A stretch of DNA of 60,809 bases from a virus. Below, in pieces: positions 20,570 through 30,234 of the stretch (the first letter of the stretch is position 1; the number at the start of each line of letters is the position of its first letter). The notes beneath the pieces were generated by a model that searched no databases, was not told the DNA's origin, and was given only the letters and a program-made list of their open reading frames with translations. The stretch spans positions 1 through 60,809 of IMG/VR virus record IMGVR_UViG_3300008262_000072; one strand, 5' to 3'. Position numbers and translations under genes: made by a program.

Positions 20570-23112
20570 TGTCAACTTTTTATACAAACGTACAGTCGCT
20601 CGGTGGAAAAATTCTTTATCGTGGCGTCAAAGATGGTAAACGAATCAAACTGAAGATTGATTATGAACCACAACTTTATCTTCCAGCTCGAACTGGTAAA
20701 GGTACACACAAGTCACTTGATGGTTTAGACCTTGTTCCAAAACGATTCGATGGTATTCGTGAAGCCAGAGAATATGTGAAACAATATGACGGTCTTCATG
20801 GTGCACCAAAAATTTATGGTAACACAAGGTTTGAATATGCATTTATTGCAGAACAACATACAGACATGGTCGATTGGGAACAAGATAAAGTAAGTGTTGC
20901 AATTATCGACATTGAGGTTGGTTCAGAAAATGGTTTCCCTGATCCATACCTTGCAAATGAACCTATCACCGCAATTGCATTGACCTTTATTAATGGCCAC
21001 ACTTATGTGTTTGGTTGTGGTGATTTTCGTAATGATACACCAGAAAGTGTAACTTATATCAAGTGTAAAGATGAATATACACTTTGTAGTAAATTTATTG
21101 AACTATGGTACAAAATGTACCCCGATGTTATCACTGGTTGGAACACCAAGTTCTTTGATATACCATATCTTGTTAATCGTTTCCGTAAAATTCTTGGTGA
21201 AGATAAGACCAAGATGTTGTCTCCATGGAACTACATCAGTGAACGTAAAACCAACATCAATGGTCGTTTGTTGATTGCATACAGCTTTGTTGGTATCGAA
21301 TCACTTGATTATATTGAGTTGTACAAATGGTATGCGCCAGGTGGTAAATCACAAGAATCCTATCGACTAGATAATATCGCACAAGTAGAACTTGGTGAAG
21401 GCAAGATTTCATATGATGAATATGAGAACTTACACCAACTGTACAGACTGAACTATCAAAAGTTTATTGAATACAACATTAAAGACGTTGCATTGATTAT
21501 CAAACTAGAAGACAAGTTGAAGTTGATTGAGTTGGCCTTAACTCTTGCATATGATACTAAGTGTAACTATGAAGATGTGTTTGCACAGACACGTATGTGG
21601 GATTCACTAACATATTCCTATTTGTTAGGTAAAGACATTATTGTTCCACCAAAAGAAATACAAGATAAAGATGCTGCGTTTGAAGGTGCATATGTTAAAG
21701 AACCACAAGTTGGCCTACACAATTGGGTTGCATCATTTGACTTAAACAGTTTGTATCCTCACTTGATGATGCAATATAATATTTCACCAGAAACGTTGAT
21801 TGAACCAGAAAATTATACAACAGAAATGCGTGATATACTTTCACAAGGTGTTACTGTTGATAAACTCTTGAAAAGACAAATTGACATTTCAAGTTTGCAA
21901 AATGCCACAATCACACCAAACGGCCAATTCTTCCGTACCGACATTCAAGGTTTCTTACCTAAGATGATGGTTGAGATGTATGATGACCGCAAAAAATTTA
22001 AAAAGTTGATGTTACAGGCATCACAGGAGTATGAAAATGAAAAAGACGAATCAAAAAAATACGACATTGAAAAACGAGTTGCCAGATACAACAACCTCCA
22101 GCTCGCAAAGAAAGTATCCCTTAACTCTGCCTACGGTGCTTTGGGAAGTCAGTATTTTAGGTTTTATGACCTACGCATGGCTTTGGGAGTCACTACGGCA
22201 GGCCAGCTTTCCATCAGATGGATCGAAGCGAAAATCAACCAATACATGAACAAACTTCTCGGTACAGAAAATGATTATGTCATTGCTTCTGATACCGATT
22301 CAATTTATCTCCGTATGGGTGAGTTGGTTGACAAGTTTGTTAAAGACCAAACCGATAAACAGAAAGTAATTTCTGTCATGGATAAAATCTGTGAAGAAAA
22401 GATTCAACCTTACATCGACAAATCATACCAAGAACTGGCTGATTATGTTCATGCATATGACCAGAAGATGCAAATGAAACGTGAAGGTCTTTCTGACAAA
22501 GGTGTATGGACTGCCAAGAAACGTTATATTCTAAACGTATATAACAACGAAGGTGTGCAGTATGCTGAACCTCATATGAAAGTGATGGGTTTAGAAATGA
22601 TTAAGTCATCGACACCATCTGCTATTCGTGAGAAGATGAAGGCTGCCATTAAGTTGATGATGACTGGTACAGAACAACAAGTACAAGATTTTATTGCCGA
22701 GTTTAGGAAAGAGTTTAGAACATTACCAGCGGAAGAAATATCTTTTCCAAGGGGTCTAAATGGGCTAAATACTTATTCCGATCCAGTAATGTTGTTCAAA
22801 AAAGGAACACCGATTCATGTTCGTGGTGCTATTGTATATAACCACCACTTGAAACAAATGAATCTCACAAAGAAATATCCACTCATACAAGAAGGTGAAA
22901 AACTCAAATTTACCTATTTGAAAATGCCGAATCATTTTAAGAATGATGTGGTTTCTTTCCCTGGTAGAATACCTAAAGAGTTTGAGCTTGACAACTATAT
23001 TGATTATGATGTACAATTCGACAAAGCATTTCTGGAACCAATCAGTGTCATTTTAAAATGTATGAAGTGGTCTGCGGAAAAAAATAATTCTTTAGAGGAC
23101 TTTTTCGGATGA
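20569..23112 (+). CDS. 43: DNA polymerase gp43 (family B)
   Basis: 847 residues, slightly shorter than T4 gp43 (898). Proofreading motifs: Exo I VAIIDIEVGS, Exo II TGWNTKFFDIPYL, Exo III YNIKDVAL. Polymerase motifs: A SFDLNSLYPHL, B KKVSLNSAYGALG, C ASDTDSIYL. All catalytic acids are present. The C-terminus should bind the gp45 clamp. One uninterrupted gene, unlike the split polymerases of some relatives. Its stop overlaps the next start. Confidence 0.96.
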   Translation: MSTFYTNVQSLGGKILYRGVKDGKRIKLKIDYEPQLYLPARTGKGTHKSLDGLDLVPKRFDGIREAREYVKQYDGLHGAPKIYGNTRFEYAFIAEQHTDMVDWEQDKVSVAIIDIEVGSENGFPDPYLANEPITAIALTFINGHTYVFGCGDFRNDTPESVTYIKCKDEYTLCSKFIELWYKMYPDVITGWNTKFFDIPYLVNRFRKILGEDKTKMLSPWNYISERKTNINGRLLIAYSFVGIESLDYIELYKWYAPGGKSQESYRLDNIAQVELGEGKISYDEYENLHQLYRLNYQKFIEYNIKDVALIIKLEDKLKLIELALTLAYDTKCNYEDVFAQTRMWDSLTYSYLLGKDIIVPPKEIQDKDAAFEGAYVKEPQVGLHNWVASFDLNSLYPHLMMQYNISPETLIEPENYTTEMRDILSQGVTVDKLLKRQIDISSLQNATITPNGQFFRTDIQGFLPKMMVEMYDDRKKFKKLMLQASQEYENEKDESKKYDIEKRVARYNNLQLAKKVSLNSAYGALGSQYFRFYDLRMALGVTTAGQLSIRWIEAKINQYMNKLLGTENDYVIASDTDSIYLRMGELVDKFVKDQTDKQKVISVMDKICEEKIQPYIDKSYQELADYVHAYDQKMQMKREGLSDKGVWTAKKRYILNVYNNEGVQYAEPHMKVMGLEMIKSSTPSAIREKMKAAIKLMMTGTEQQVQDFIAEFRKEFRTLPAEEISFPRGLNGLNTYSDPVMLFKKGTPIHVRGAIVYNHHLKQMNLTKKYPLIQEGEKLKFTYLKMPNHFKNDVVSFPGRIPKEFELDNYIDYDVQFDKAFLEPISVILKCMKWSAEKNNSLEDFFG

Positions 23113-24254
23113 TATTCTTAACGTTACTAACAGCAATAGCATTATCTGCCGTTGCTGGATACTATTCAGTTATTGGTTTAGCACAAATCTTTCCGGGTTC
23201 TTTCTGGCCAGTTATTATTATGGGTTCTATTCTTGAAGCATCAAAACTCGTAACAGTATCTTGGTTGTATAGAAACTGGAGAGAATGTCCTATATTAATC
23301 AAATCATATCTATCAATTGCTGTAACCATTTTGATGTTGATTACATCTATGGGTATCTTTGGTTTCTTATCAAAGGCACACTTAGAACATTCAGCAGATA
23401 ATGCACCACTTGTGGATAAAATTGCATTACTGGATGAAAAGATTAAAACGGAGAAAGAGAATGTCGAGGCAAACCGTAAGATTATTAAACAGTATGATGA
23501 GGTTGTGGACCAAACGATGGGTCGCTCAACAGATGAAAAAGGTGCCGCTACGGCACAAGCGATACGCCGTTCCCAACAGAAAGATAGGATTAGAGTACTT
23601 CAAGAAATCCAACAGTCGCAAGCCACAATTGCCAAATACTCCGAGGAACGTGCGCCTCTATCTACAGAGCTTAAAAAGATTGAAGCGGATATCGGGCCAA
23701 TCAAATACATTGCAGCCTTGGCGTATGATTCAGAGGCTGATGGTGACATTATCGACAAAGCGGTAAGACTTGTCATTCTATTGATTATTGTAGTCTTTGA
23801 TCCGTTGGCAATTCTGTTGTTGATTGCATACAACATGTCTATGAAAGAAAAAGAACATGTTGAAGACTTCTTTAAACGTGATAGACAAACTGCCAAAAAA
23901 TTGGATGAAGATGTCAAAGTTGAACCTCAACCAGAACCGGTTGATCCGTATGCATACTTGAAACAACCATTCAAACACTTTGAGAATTTGAAACCGATGG
24001 TTGCACCAGTTGTTAAACCAAAAGAAGAAACGGTGGAGATTAAAAAAGACAATATGATTGTCATTGATGATGTAACTGGTGAAACAATACCACCAATTAC
24101 ACATGAGAAGGTAACAATTGAAACTCACAACACACAAAATTCTATTATGTACGAAGAACACCATGTTCCCGTGAAAACACTTGAACCTAAGTATGATTAT
24201 GAAGAACCTTATTCGTTTAAAGAAAAAGAAGTTCGTGATGCTGGTAAATTTTAA
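23109..24254 (+). CDS. Multi-pass membrane protein with coiled coil
   Basis: 381 residues. Three N-terminal transmembrane helices (about 2-22, 32-52, 66-92), a long coiled coil (about 105-195, e.g. DKIALLDEKIKTEKENVEAN), another hydrophobic helix (about 217-240, LVILLIIVVFDPLAILLLI), then a Pro/Glu-rich cytoplasmic tail. Conserved next to gp43 in related phages. The topology suggests an inner-membrane protein, perhaps a replication anchor or lysis-timing factor; no function known. Confidence 0.7.
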   Translation: MIFLTLLTAIALSAVAGYYSVIGLAQIFPGSFWPVIIMGSILEASKLVTVSWLYRNWRECPILIKSYLSIAVTILMLITSMGIFGFLSKAHLEHSADNAPLVDKIALLDEKIKTEKENVEANRKIIKQYDEVVDQTMGRSTDEKGAATAQAIRRSQQKDRIRVLQEIQQSQATIAKYSEERAPLSTELKKIEADIGPIKYIAALAYDSEADGDIIDKAVRLVILLIIVVFDPLAILLLIAYNMSMKEKEHVEDFFKRDRQTAKKLDEDVKVEPQPEPVDPYAYLKQPFKHFENLKPMVAPVVKPKEETVEIKKDNMIVIDDVTGETIPPITHEKVTIETHNTQNSIMYEEHHVPVKTLEPKYDYEEPYSFKEKEVRDAGKF

Positions 24255-24265
24255 AGGATGATAAA

Positions 24266-25333
24266 ATGAGTATATTAGATAAAATTAAAAAGAATAGTAG
24301 TATCAAAGATTCTGCTATCTTGTCAAAATCAAAATTCTTCAATGAGAAGGATATGATTCCAACCGCAGTGCCAATTATTAATGTGGCACTTTCTGGTAAA
24401 TTAGACGGCGGCCTAACACCAGGTCTTACAATGTGGGCAGGTCCATCCAAACACTTTAAGACAGCATTCAGTTTATTGATGGCCAAATCTTACTTGGACA
24501 AATATCAAGATTCAGCACTTCTATTCTACGATTCAGAGTTTGGTACTCCGCAGTCTTATTTTGATTCCTTTGGTATTGACACTAACAGGGTACTCCATAC
24601 TCCTCTTACAGATATTGAACAACTCAAATTCGACATAATGGCACAGTTGACACAATTGGAACGTGGTGATAAATTGATTATCGTCATTGATTCAATTGGT
24701 AACTTGGCATCCAAAAAAGAAGTTGAAGATGCGTTGGCTGAGAAATCTGTAGCAGATATGAGTCGTGCAAAACAAGTTAAGAGTTTGTTCCGTATGGTAA
24801 CACCACATTTGTCTTTGAAAGACATTCCGATGATTGTTGTTAACCACACATACAAAGAAATTGGTATGTTCCCTAAAGATATTGTTGGTGGTGGTACTGG
24901 TTCTTATTACTCAGCCGATAACATTTTTATCATTGGTCGCCAACAAGAAAAAGACGGTACAGAAGTTACCGGTTATAACTTCATTATCAACGTAGAGAAA
25001 AGTAGATATGTCAAAGAAAAATCTAAGATACCTGTTAGCGTATCTTTTGACGGTGGTATTAGCACTTGGTCTGGTTTACTTGACCTTGCTCTTGAGTCCA
25101 AACATGTGGTTAAACCAAAGAATGGTTGGTATCAACGTGTCGATTCCGATGGTGTGATTGAGGAAAAGAATTACCGTGAGAAGGACACCGACACCAAAGA
25201 CTTCTGGATGCCTATTCTGAAACAGAAATCATTCCGTGATTTCATTGAGAACAAATACCGTGTGGCTGCAGGAGAAATTATGACAAGCAACATTGATGAA
25301 ACATTTGATGTTGAAACTATGAATGGTGCATAA
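24266..25333 (+). CDS. uvsX: UvsX RecA-like recombinase
   Basis: 355 residues (T4: 391). Walker A WAGPSKHFKTAFSLL, Walker B DKLIIVIDSIGNL, and loop region PMIVVNHTYKEIGMFPKDIVG match UvsX. It polymerises on ssDNA and drives strand exchange, feeding recombination-dependent replication with gp46/47. Shine-Dalgarno AAAGGATGA. Stop overlaps the next ATG (TAATG). Confidence 0.95.
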   Translation: MSILDKIKKNSSIKDSAILSKSKFFNEKDMIPTAVPIINVALSGKLDGGLTPGLTMWAGPSKHFKTAFSLLMAKSYLDKYQDSALLFYDSEFGTPQSYFDSFGIDTNRVLHTPLTDIEQLKFDIMAQLTQLERGDKLIIVIDSIGNLASKKEVEDALAEKSVADMSRAKQVKSLFRMVTPHLSLKDIPMIVVNHTYKEIGMFPKDIVGGGTGSYYSADNIFIIGRQQEKDGTEVTGYNFIINVEKSRYVKEKSKIPVSVSFDGGISTWSGLLDLALESKHVVKPKNGWYQRVDSDGVIEEKNYREKDTDTKDFWMPILKQKSFRDFIENKYRVAAGEIMTSNIDETFDVETMNGA

Positions 25334-25653
25334 TGGTCGAAGGAATACATTACTGTTACATCTATCCAAAGGATGATACAACAGCAGTCAACATCAAATT
25401 TTTGGAAGGTCCTTACAAAGATACCATATTCAAATATGGTAAGGTTAAATTTAAGGAAGAAAATGAACAGGTCTATTTACTTTTTGCTTATGATGTGTTA
25501 GAATCACCAGTTAAGAAGCCAGCTAAGCTGGAAAAAGATAGTGACTTTAAAAATTACATTGGTGACTTATTGGTGGAAATAATGTCATCTAATATGGAAC
25601 AGGAAGTAGTAGATGAAACTGGAACAAACAATTCTAAAGAATTTAATTTATAA
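25333..25653 (+). CDS. Conserved small protein between uvsX and gp41
   Basis: 106 residues, beta-rich start (GIHYCYIYPKDDTTAVNIKF, then LEGPYKDTIFKYGKVKFKEE). Same position is occupied by a similar protein in marine T4-like phages. Overlaps the helicase start by 41 bases, so expression is coupled. Function unknown. Confidence 0.65.
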   Translation: MVEGIHYCYIYPKDDTTAVNIKFLEGPYKDTIFKYGKVKFKEENEQVYLLFAYDVLESPVKKPAKLEKDSDFKNYIGDLLVEIMSSNMEQEVVDETGTNNSKEFNL

Positions 25654-27004
25654 TGAAGAATTCTTACGTAAGGTACTTCCGTTCATCAAGGAAGAATATT
25701 TTACAGATAGGACCGATAGAGCAATCTTCAATGAGATTTCCAAGTTCACAGAGGCTTACAATTCTACACCAACGATTGAAGCAATTGAACTGGCCATCAA
25801 AGAAAAGAGAAATCTCTCAGATGATGAAGTGGAGAAGTGCGAATCTTGTTTACAAGAGATTGTTAAGACTAAACACGAAGAATCCAAAATTGACTGGTTG
25901 GTTGATAAAACCGAAGAATTTTGCCAAGAGAAGGCCATATACAATGCTGTATTGGGGTCTATTTCAATCCTCGATGGGAAAGATAAAACCCAAGATAAAG
26001 GGTCCATACCGAAGTTACTTTCCGATGCTTTAGCAATTTCATTCGATAGTTCAGTTGGCCATGATTACATGGAAGATTCTGATGCTCGATACGAATTTTA
26101 TCACCGTACAGAAGAACGTATTCCTTTTGACCTAGAATTCTTTAACAAGATTACTAAAGGTGGTTTGCCTAATAAAACACTTAACATTGCTCTTGCTGGT
26201 ACTGGTGTTGGTAAATCACTGTTTATGTGTCACGTTGGCGCAGGCTGTATGGTACAAGGCAAGAATGTTCTTTATATCACCATGGAGATGAGTGAAGAAA
26301 AGATTGCTGAACGTATTGATGCAAATCTTTTAAACGTTACAGTAGACGACCTTGTAAATTTACCGAAAGATTTGTATGATAAAAAGATTGAAAGACTCCG
26401 TGAAAAAACTGTTGGAAAACTTATCATTAAAGAATATCCAACAGCGTCTGCAAGCAGCACACACTTTCGTACCTTACTCAACGAACTCAATCTTAAAAAG
26501 TCTTTTGTTCCTGATATTATTTTTATTGATTATCTTAACATATGTTGTTCAGCAAGAATCAAAGCCGGAGCGAATGTCAACTCTTACACCTATGTCAAAG
26601 CAATCGCTGAGGAGTTGCGAGGTCTTGCCGTTGAGTTCGGAGTACCTATTGTTTCTGCGACACAAACAACTAGAGGCGGATTTACTTCTTCCGACCCCGG
26701 ACTCGAAGACACAAGTGAGTCTTTTGGTTTGCCCGCTACAGCAGACTTGATGTTTGCTTTGATTTCTTCCGAAGAACTAGAAGAAATGGGACAGATTATG
26801 GTCAAACAGTTGAAGAATCGTTATAATGATCCAACTTATTTCAAACGATTCACATTGGGTATTGACAGAGCAAAGATGCGTTTATATGATGTTGACCAAT
26901 CTGGCCAAGATGGTATCACCGATTCTGGCCAAGATAAACCACTTAATACATTCAGCAACAGAGAAAAACCACAGAAAAAATCATTTGATGGATTTAAAGT
27001 ATGA
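25613..27004 (+). CDS. 41: Replicative DNA helicase gp41 (DnaB-like)
   Basis: 463 residues (T4: 475). Walker A ALAGTGVGKSLFM (about 194-206), NVLYITMEMSEEKIAERIDA (H1a region), Walker B DIIFIDYLNIC, and Q-loop VSATQTTRGG. Hexameric 5'-3' helicase that works with the gp61 primase (45198-46211). The C-terminus is low-complexity and charged. Stop overlaps the DruA-like paralogue start. Confidence 0.94.
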   Translation: MKLEQTILKNLIYNEEFLRKVLPFIKEEYFTDRTDRAIFNEISKFTEAYNSTPTIEAIELAIKEKRNLSDDEVEKCESCLQEIVKTKHEESKIDWLVDKTEEFCQEKAIYNAVLGSISILDGKDKTQDKGSIPKLLSDALAISFDSSVGHDYMEDSDARYEFYHRTEERIPFDLEFFNKITKGGLPNKTLNIALAGTGVGKSLFMCHVGAGCMVQGKNVLYITMEMSEEKIAERIDANLLNVTVDDLVNLPKDLYDKKIERLREKTVGKLIIKEYPTASASSTHFRTLLNELNLKKSFVPDIIFIDYLNICCSARIKAGANVNSYTYVKAIAEELRGLAVEFGVPIVSATQTTRGGFTSSDPGLEDTSESFGLPATADLMFALISSEELEEMGQIMVKQLKNRYNDPTYFKRFTLGIDRAKMRLYDVDQSGQDGITDSGQDKPLNTFSNREKPQKKSFDGFKV

Positions 27005-28107
27005 AATTAGAATTTGAAGATGCAGTTCATTGTGCCAAAGTGTTTGAAGATTACTTTGGTAACTTTGACCGTATTGATGAATACATGCGTGACCAGAAGT
27101 TGAATTCGCTGGCAGAACTTCCATCCAATCCTTTGTTTCCCATTGAAGATGAATTGTTTCAGAACTTTACAATGGATCCAAAAGATATGAATTTCGAGGT
27201 TGTAGAGATTGATAATGAAACATGGACCAATCTGTTGAACATTACATCATCACACGTTAATATTCCACCTGTTGGCCGTAATGTCAAATTGGCTGTACGT
27301 GAAACGAATACAGGAAAGTACGTAGGATTCATCCGTCTTGGTTCACCAGTAATCAACTGTAAACCACGTAATGATATGTTAGGACAAGTGTTTACACAAC
27401 AACCTGAATGGGGTAAACGATTCAATAACTCCGCAATGATGGGTTTTGTTATTGTACCTGCACAACCATTTGGTTACAATTACCTTGGTGGTAAACTTCT
27501 AGCTGCAATCTGCACTTCACACGAAGTACGTGAGATTGTAAATGCGAAGTATGGAATGAATCTATGCCTCTTTGAGACAACCTCTTTGTATGGTAGTTCA
27601 AAGACTGTATCACAATATGATGGTATGAAACCATATATTCGTTACAAAGGCCTGACTGATTCCGATTTCTTACCAATGATGCACGGTAAACCATATTCCG
27701 ACTTACGTGACTTTGTGCAAGACAAAGTTGGTCCTTTGGTAGAAGAAGATGCTTCTAGTAAGAAACTAAAAATCTCAATGAAGATTATATCACTAACTAA
27801 GGCTGCACTTAAAGGTACACCTGAAGGGGATACATTCATAGCAACGATCGAAAAGGCCAAAGGGTTGACAGAACAGAAGCGATATTACATTAGTGATTAT
27901 GGTTTCAGTAACATGATTGACTATGTGAACTGTAAGACGGACGTGCTTATTCCTGGTGAAAACTATGAAAAACACAGTCTGGTAAACTTGATTGAATGGT
28001 GGAGAAAAAAGGCTTGCAATCGGTATGAAACCTTGTATAATGATAACCGGTTAAAAACCGAACTGGAGATTTGGACTTCTGGAAAGGAGATTCAAATCAT
28101 AAGATAA
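27001..28107 (+). CDS. DruA-like DUF4338 protein, copy B
   Basis: 368 residues. Shares with the 755-1996 protein the blocks GRNVKLAVRE, GKYVGFIRLGSP, IVPAQPFGYNYLGGKLLA, TTSLYGSSK and SQYDGMKPY, and a Trp/basic C-terminal part (IEWWRKKACNRYETL). Same proposed family as Druantia DruA (DUF4338). Tightly coupled to gp41, which hints at a replication or DNA-linked role (inference). Confidence 0.6.
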   Translation: MKLEFEDAVHCAKVFEDYFGNFDRIDEYMRDQKLNSLAELPSNPLFPIEDELFQNFTMDPKDMNFEVVEIDNETWTNLLNITSSHVNIPPVGRNVKLAVRETNTGKYVGFIRLGSPVINCKPRNDMLGQVFTQQPEWGKRFNNSAMMGFVIVPAQPFGYNYLGGKLLAAICTSHEVREIVNAKYGMNLCLFETTSLYGSSKTVSQYDGMKPYIRYKGLTDSDFLPMMHGKPYSDLRDFVQDKVGPLVEEDASSKKLKISMKIISLTKAALKGTPEGDTFIATIEKAKGLTEQKRYYISDYGFSNMIDYVNCKTDVLIPGENYEKHSLVNLIEWWRKKACNRYETLYNDNRLKTELEIWTSGKEIQIIR

Positions 28108-28110
28108 ATA
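28103..28110 (+). promoter_or_regulatory. T4-type late promoter octamer (GATAAATA)
   Basis: GATAAATA directly at the end of copy B and 20 bases before the next ATG. One base off the T4 consensus TATAAATA; the same variant is at 38473. Confidence 0.55.
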
Positions 28111-28129
28111 CTTTCTTTGAAGGTGTTAA

Positions 28130-29206
28130 ATGGCTTATACTTTTTTCCCAAAGACTGCAACTGAAATCAAGCAAACTCTAAAGGGTGACAAAGGAAAGAT
28201 AGATGATATAATCAATATCTTTGCTTACTTGAAATCAAAATTTAAATCGGTTGAATCTCCCATCAATATTGATCCAGCAGCAATTGCAAAAATTAATGTC
28301 ACAAGAGATTTACAAACTGATATAGACCTCGCAAAAATAAAGCGAGAAGCAAAAGTAACCAAAGTCACAATGAAATTTGGTTCTGGATCATCTGGCGGCC
28401 GAGGTGTACAGAACAAAGGTAATGCATATGAAGGACAACTTGCAACTGCTTTGAGACAATGGTGGGATGGTGAAAAAATAACCGATGTGAAATTGAAAGA
28501 TGCAGTTGATGATATTGTTAAATTACACAAATTAGAAAAATGTAAAAGTGTGGAAGTCAAAGAGGTTGGTGAGTTAAACAACAAACGACCTTTTATTTTT
28601 ACACCACAAGTTTTAATCTCATCAAAAATTCCTGTACACGATAACAATCTGGGGCCCGTTGTTACCGACATTACATTAATTTGCGATAAAAAGGAAATTT
28701 ACTTGAGTTTAAAAACTGGCGGCACAGTAACTTTTTTCAATTCAGGCATTCGTACCGTTCTTTCACCAGCAGAAATCAAGTCTGGTAAAATTACAAACAA
28801 AGATGGATTGAAGATACTTAATATGTTCAATATCAATGATGCATTGTTTTGTGATATCTACAATGGTAAACTCAAAAAAGGTTATGTTGAAGATGTTTGG
28901 AAAACAATGTCATCTAAACAGAAGAATGAATTGAAAAACTTTTTGATTTCTGGTGTTGGCCATGGATACACAATTGTTCATAAACTCACGGGTAAAACCG
29001 AAGTGTATGAAATTGACAAAGACTATATGACCTCAGCTGCAACACCAAATTCATGTAACGTGTATTATGGTGGTAAATCAGGTACAGGTAAGCGTATTGA
29101 CATGGAGATAGAAACCGGTCATTACATTCTTAAACTAAACATACGTGATACACAAGGTGGTGATGGTTATCCTACCCGTATGATGTGTGATTACTCTTAC
29201 AAATAA
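28130..29206 (+). CDS. Conserved phage protein, possible PD-(D/E)XK nuclease fold
   Basis: 358 residues. GNAYEGQLATALRQWW supplies an early Glu; VVTDITLICDKKEIYLSLKT has the D then x-x-K pattern on a strand as in PD-(D/E)XK enzymes (S in place of the second acid). Similar large proteins sit before structural genes in marine T4-like phages. Preceded by a late-type octamer. The nuclease call is a motif inference. Confidence 0.5.
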   Translation: MAYTFFPKTATEIKQTLKGDKGKIDDIINIFAYLKSKFKSVESPINIDPAAIAKINVTRDLQTDIDLAKIKREAKVTKVTMKFGSGSSGGRGVQNKGNAYEGQLATALRQWWDGEKITDVKLKDAVDDIVKLHKLEKCKSVEVKEVGELNNKRPFIFTPQVLISSKIPVHDNNLGPVVTDITLICDKKEIYLSLKTGGTVTFFNSGIRTVLSPAEIKSGKITNKDGLKILNMFNINDALFCDIYNGKLKKGYVEDVWKTMSSKQKNELKNFLISGVGHGYTIVHKLTGKTEVYEIDKDYMTSAATPNSCNVYYGGKSGTGKRIDMEIETGHYILKLNIRDTQGGDGYPTRMMCDYSYK

Positions 29207-29508
29207 TGGCACTAACAGACTTCGATAAAATTCTAAAGAGTTATGAGGACACCGAAAATGATTTCGGTTTCTCAGCTATTTCGGAACAGGAATATAATTC
29301 TACAATTAAAGAAAGTGTACAGACCGTTGAGAATTACAAAGTAAATTTGGATGAAACGGAAAGACGTTTGGTTGAAGTTGAGAAGATGATTATCCCTTTC
29401 CTAAAGAAACTACATAGTACAGGAGATAAAGAATATATCTACTGGCCTAATCGCAAACCAGCAATTGAAAAACAGATTGAGGCAATTCTAAAACTGACTA
29501 GAGGATGA
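29206..29508 (+). CDS. Conserved small T4-like phage protein
   Basis: 100 residues, coiled-coil centre (VENYKVNLDETERRLVEVEK) and the conserved end YIYWPNRKPAIEKQIEAIL that recurs in T4-like cyanophages. Function unknown. TAATG overlap with the preceding gene. Confidence 0.75.
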   Translation: MALTDFDKILKSYEDTENDFGFSAISEQEYNSTIKESVQTVENYKVNLDETERRLVEVEKMIIPFLKKLHSTGDKEYIYWPNRKPAIEKQIEAILKLTRG

Positions 29509-29514
29509 TAAATT

Positions 29515-30234
29515 ATGAAGCCGTTAGTGACTGTGATTACACCTACAACGGGTGCTCCGTATCTACGCCAAGCGATAGACTCGGTTAAAAACCAAACTTA
29601 TGATAATATACAACACCTCGTTGTTGTAGATGGCCAACCAAAAGGTCGTGTGATAGCAAGAGAGTATCCACACATCGACCTAATAGACCTCCCATACCCA
29701 ACAGGACTTGACCGGTTCAACGGACACCGAATATATGGTGCATCTGTATATCTTGCAAAAGGTGACTTGGTTTGTTTCTTGGATGAAGATAACTACTACG
29801 ATACCACACACATTGAATCGTTGGTGAAAGTTATTGAAAAAGGCAACGATTGGGCTTTCTCTTTGCGTAAAATTGTAGACAAAGAAAGTAATTACGTTTG
29901 CCTGGACGATTGTGAATCATTGGGTAAATGGGAATCTTGCATTGGTGATTACTTTGTTGATGTTGGTTGTTTCTTTCTACCAAAGATGATTGCAATTCAA
30001 ACAAGTGCAATTTGGTATCGTAAGGCAAGAGAACCTGGAGTACCAGAGGTTGATAGAATGTTGACTCATGTATTGAGAAACAACAATTTAAAATATGACA
30101 CTAACGGCGACTACACCTTAAATTACCGCACAGGTAACACACAGTTATCGGTGCAATCTGAATTCTTCTTACAAGGAAATAAGAAGATGCTTGAAAAATA
30201 TAATGGAGATTTACCATGGAACAAAAAGACCTGA
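29515..30234 (+). CDS. Family 2-type glycosyltransferase
   Basis: 239 residues. GT2 start PLVTVITPTTGAPYLRQAID, nucleotide-binding HLVVVDGQPKGR, and the DxD equivalent LVCFLDEDNYYDTTHIE. Transfers a nucleotide-activated sugar to an unknown acceptor. First gene of a five-gene sugar/methyl island; overlaps the next gene by 19 bases. Confidence 0.85.
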   Translation: MKPLVTVITPTTGAPYLRQAIDSVKNQTYDNIQHLVVVDGQPKGRVIAREYPHIDLIDLPYPTGLDRFNGHRIYGASVYLAKGDLVCFLDEDNYYDTTHIESLVKVIEKGNDWAFSLRKIVDKESNYVCLDDCESLGKWESCIGDYFVDVGCFFLPKMIAIQTSAIWYRKAREPGVPEVDRMLTHVLRNNNLKYDTNGDYTLNYRTGNTQLSVQSEFFLQGNKKMLEKYNGDLPWNKKT

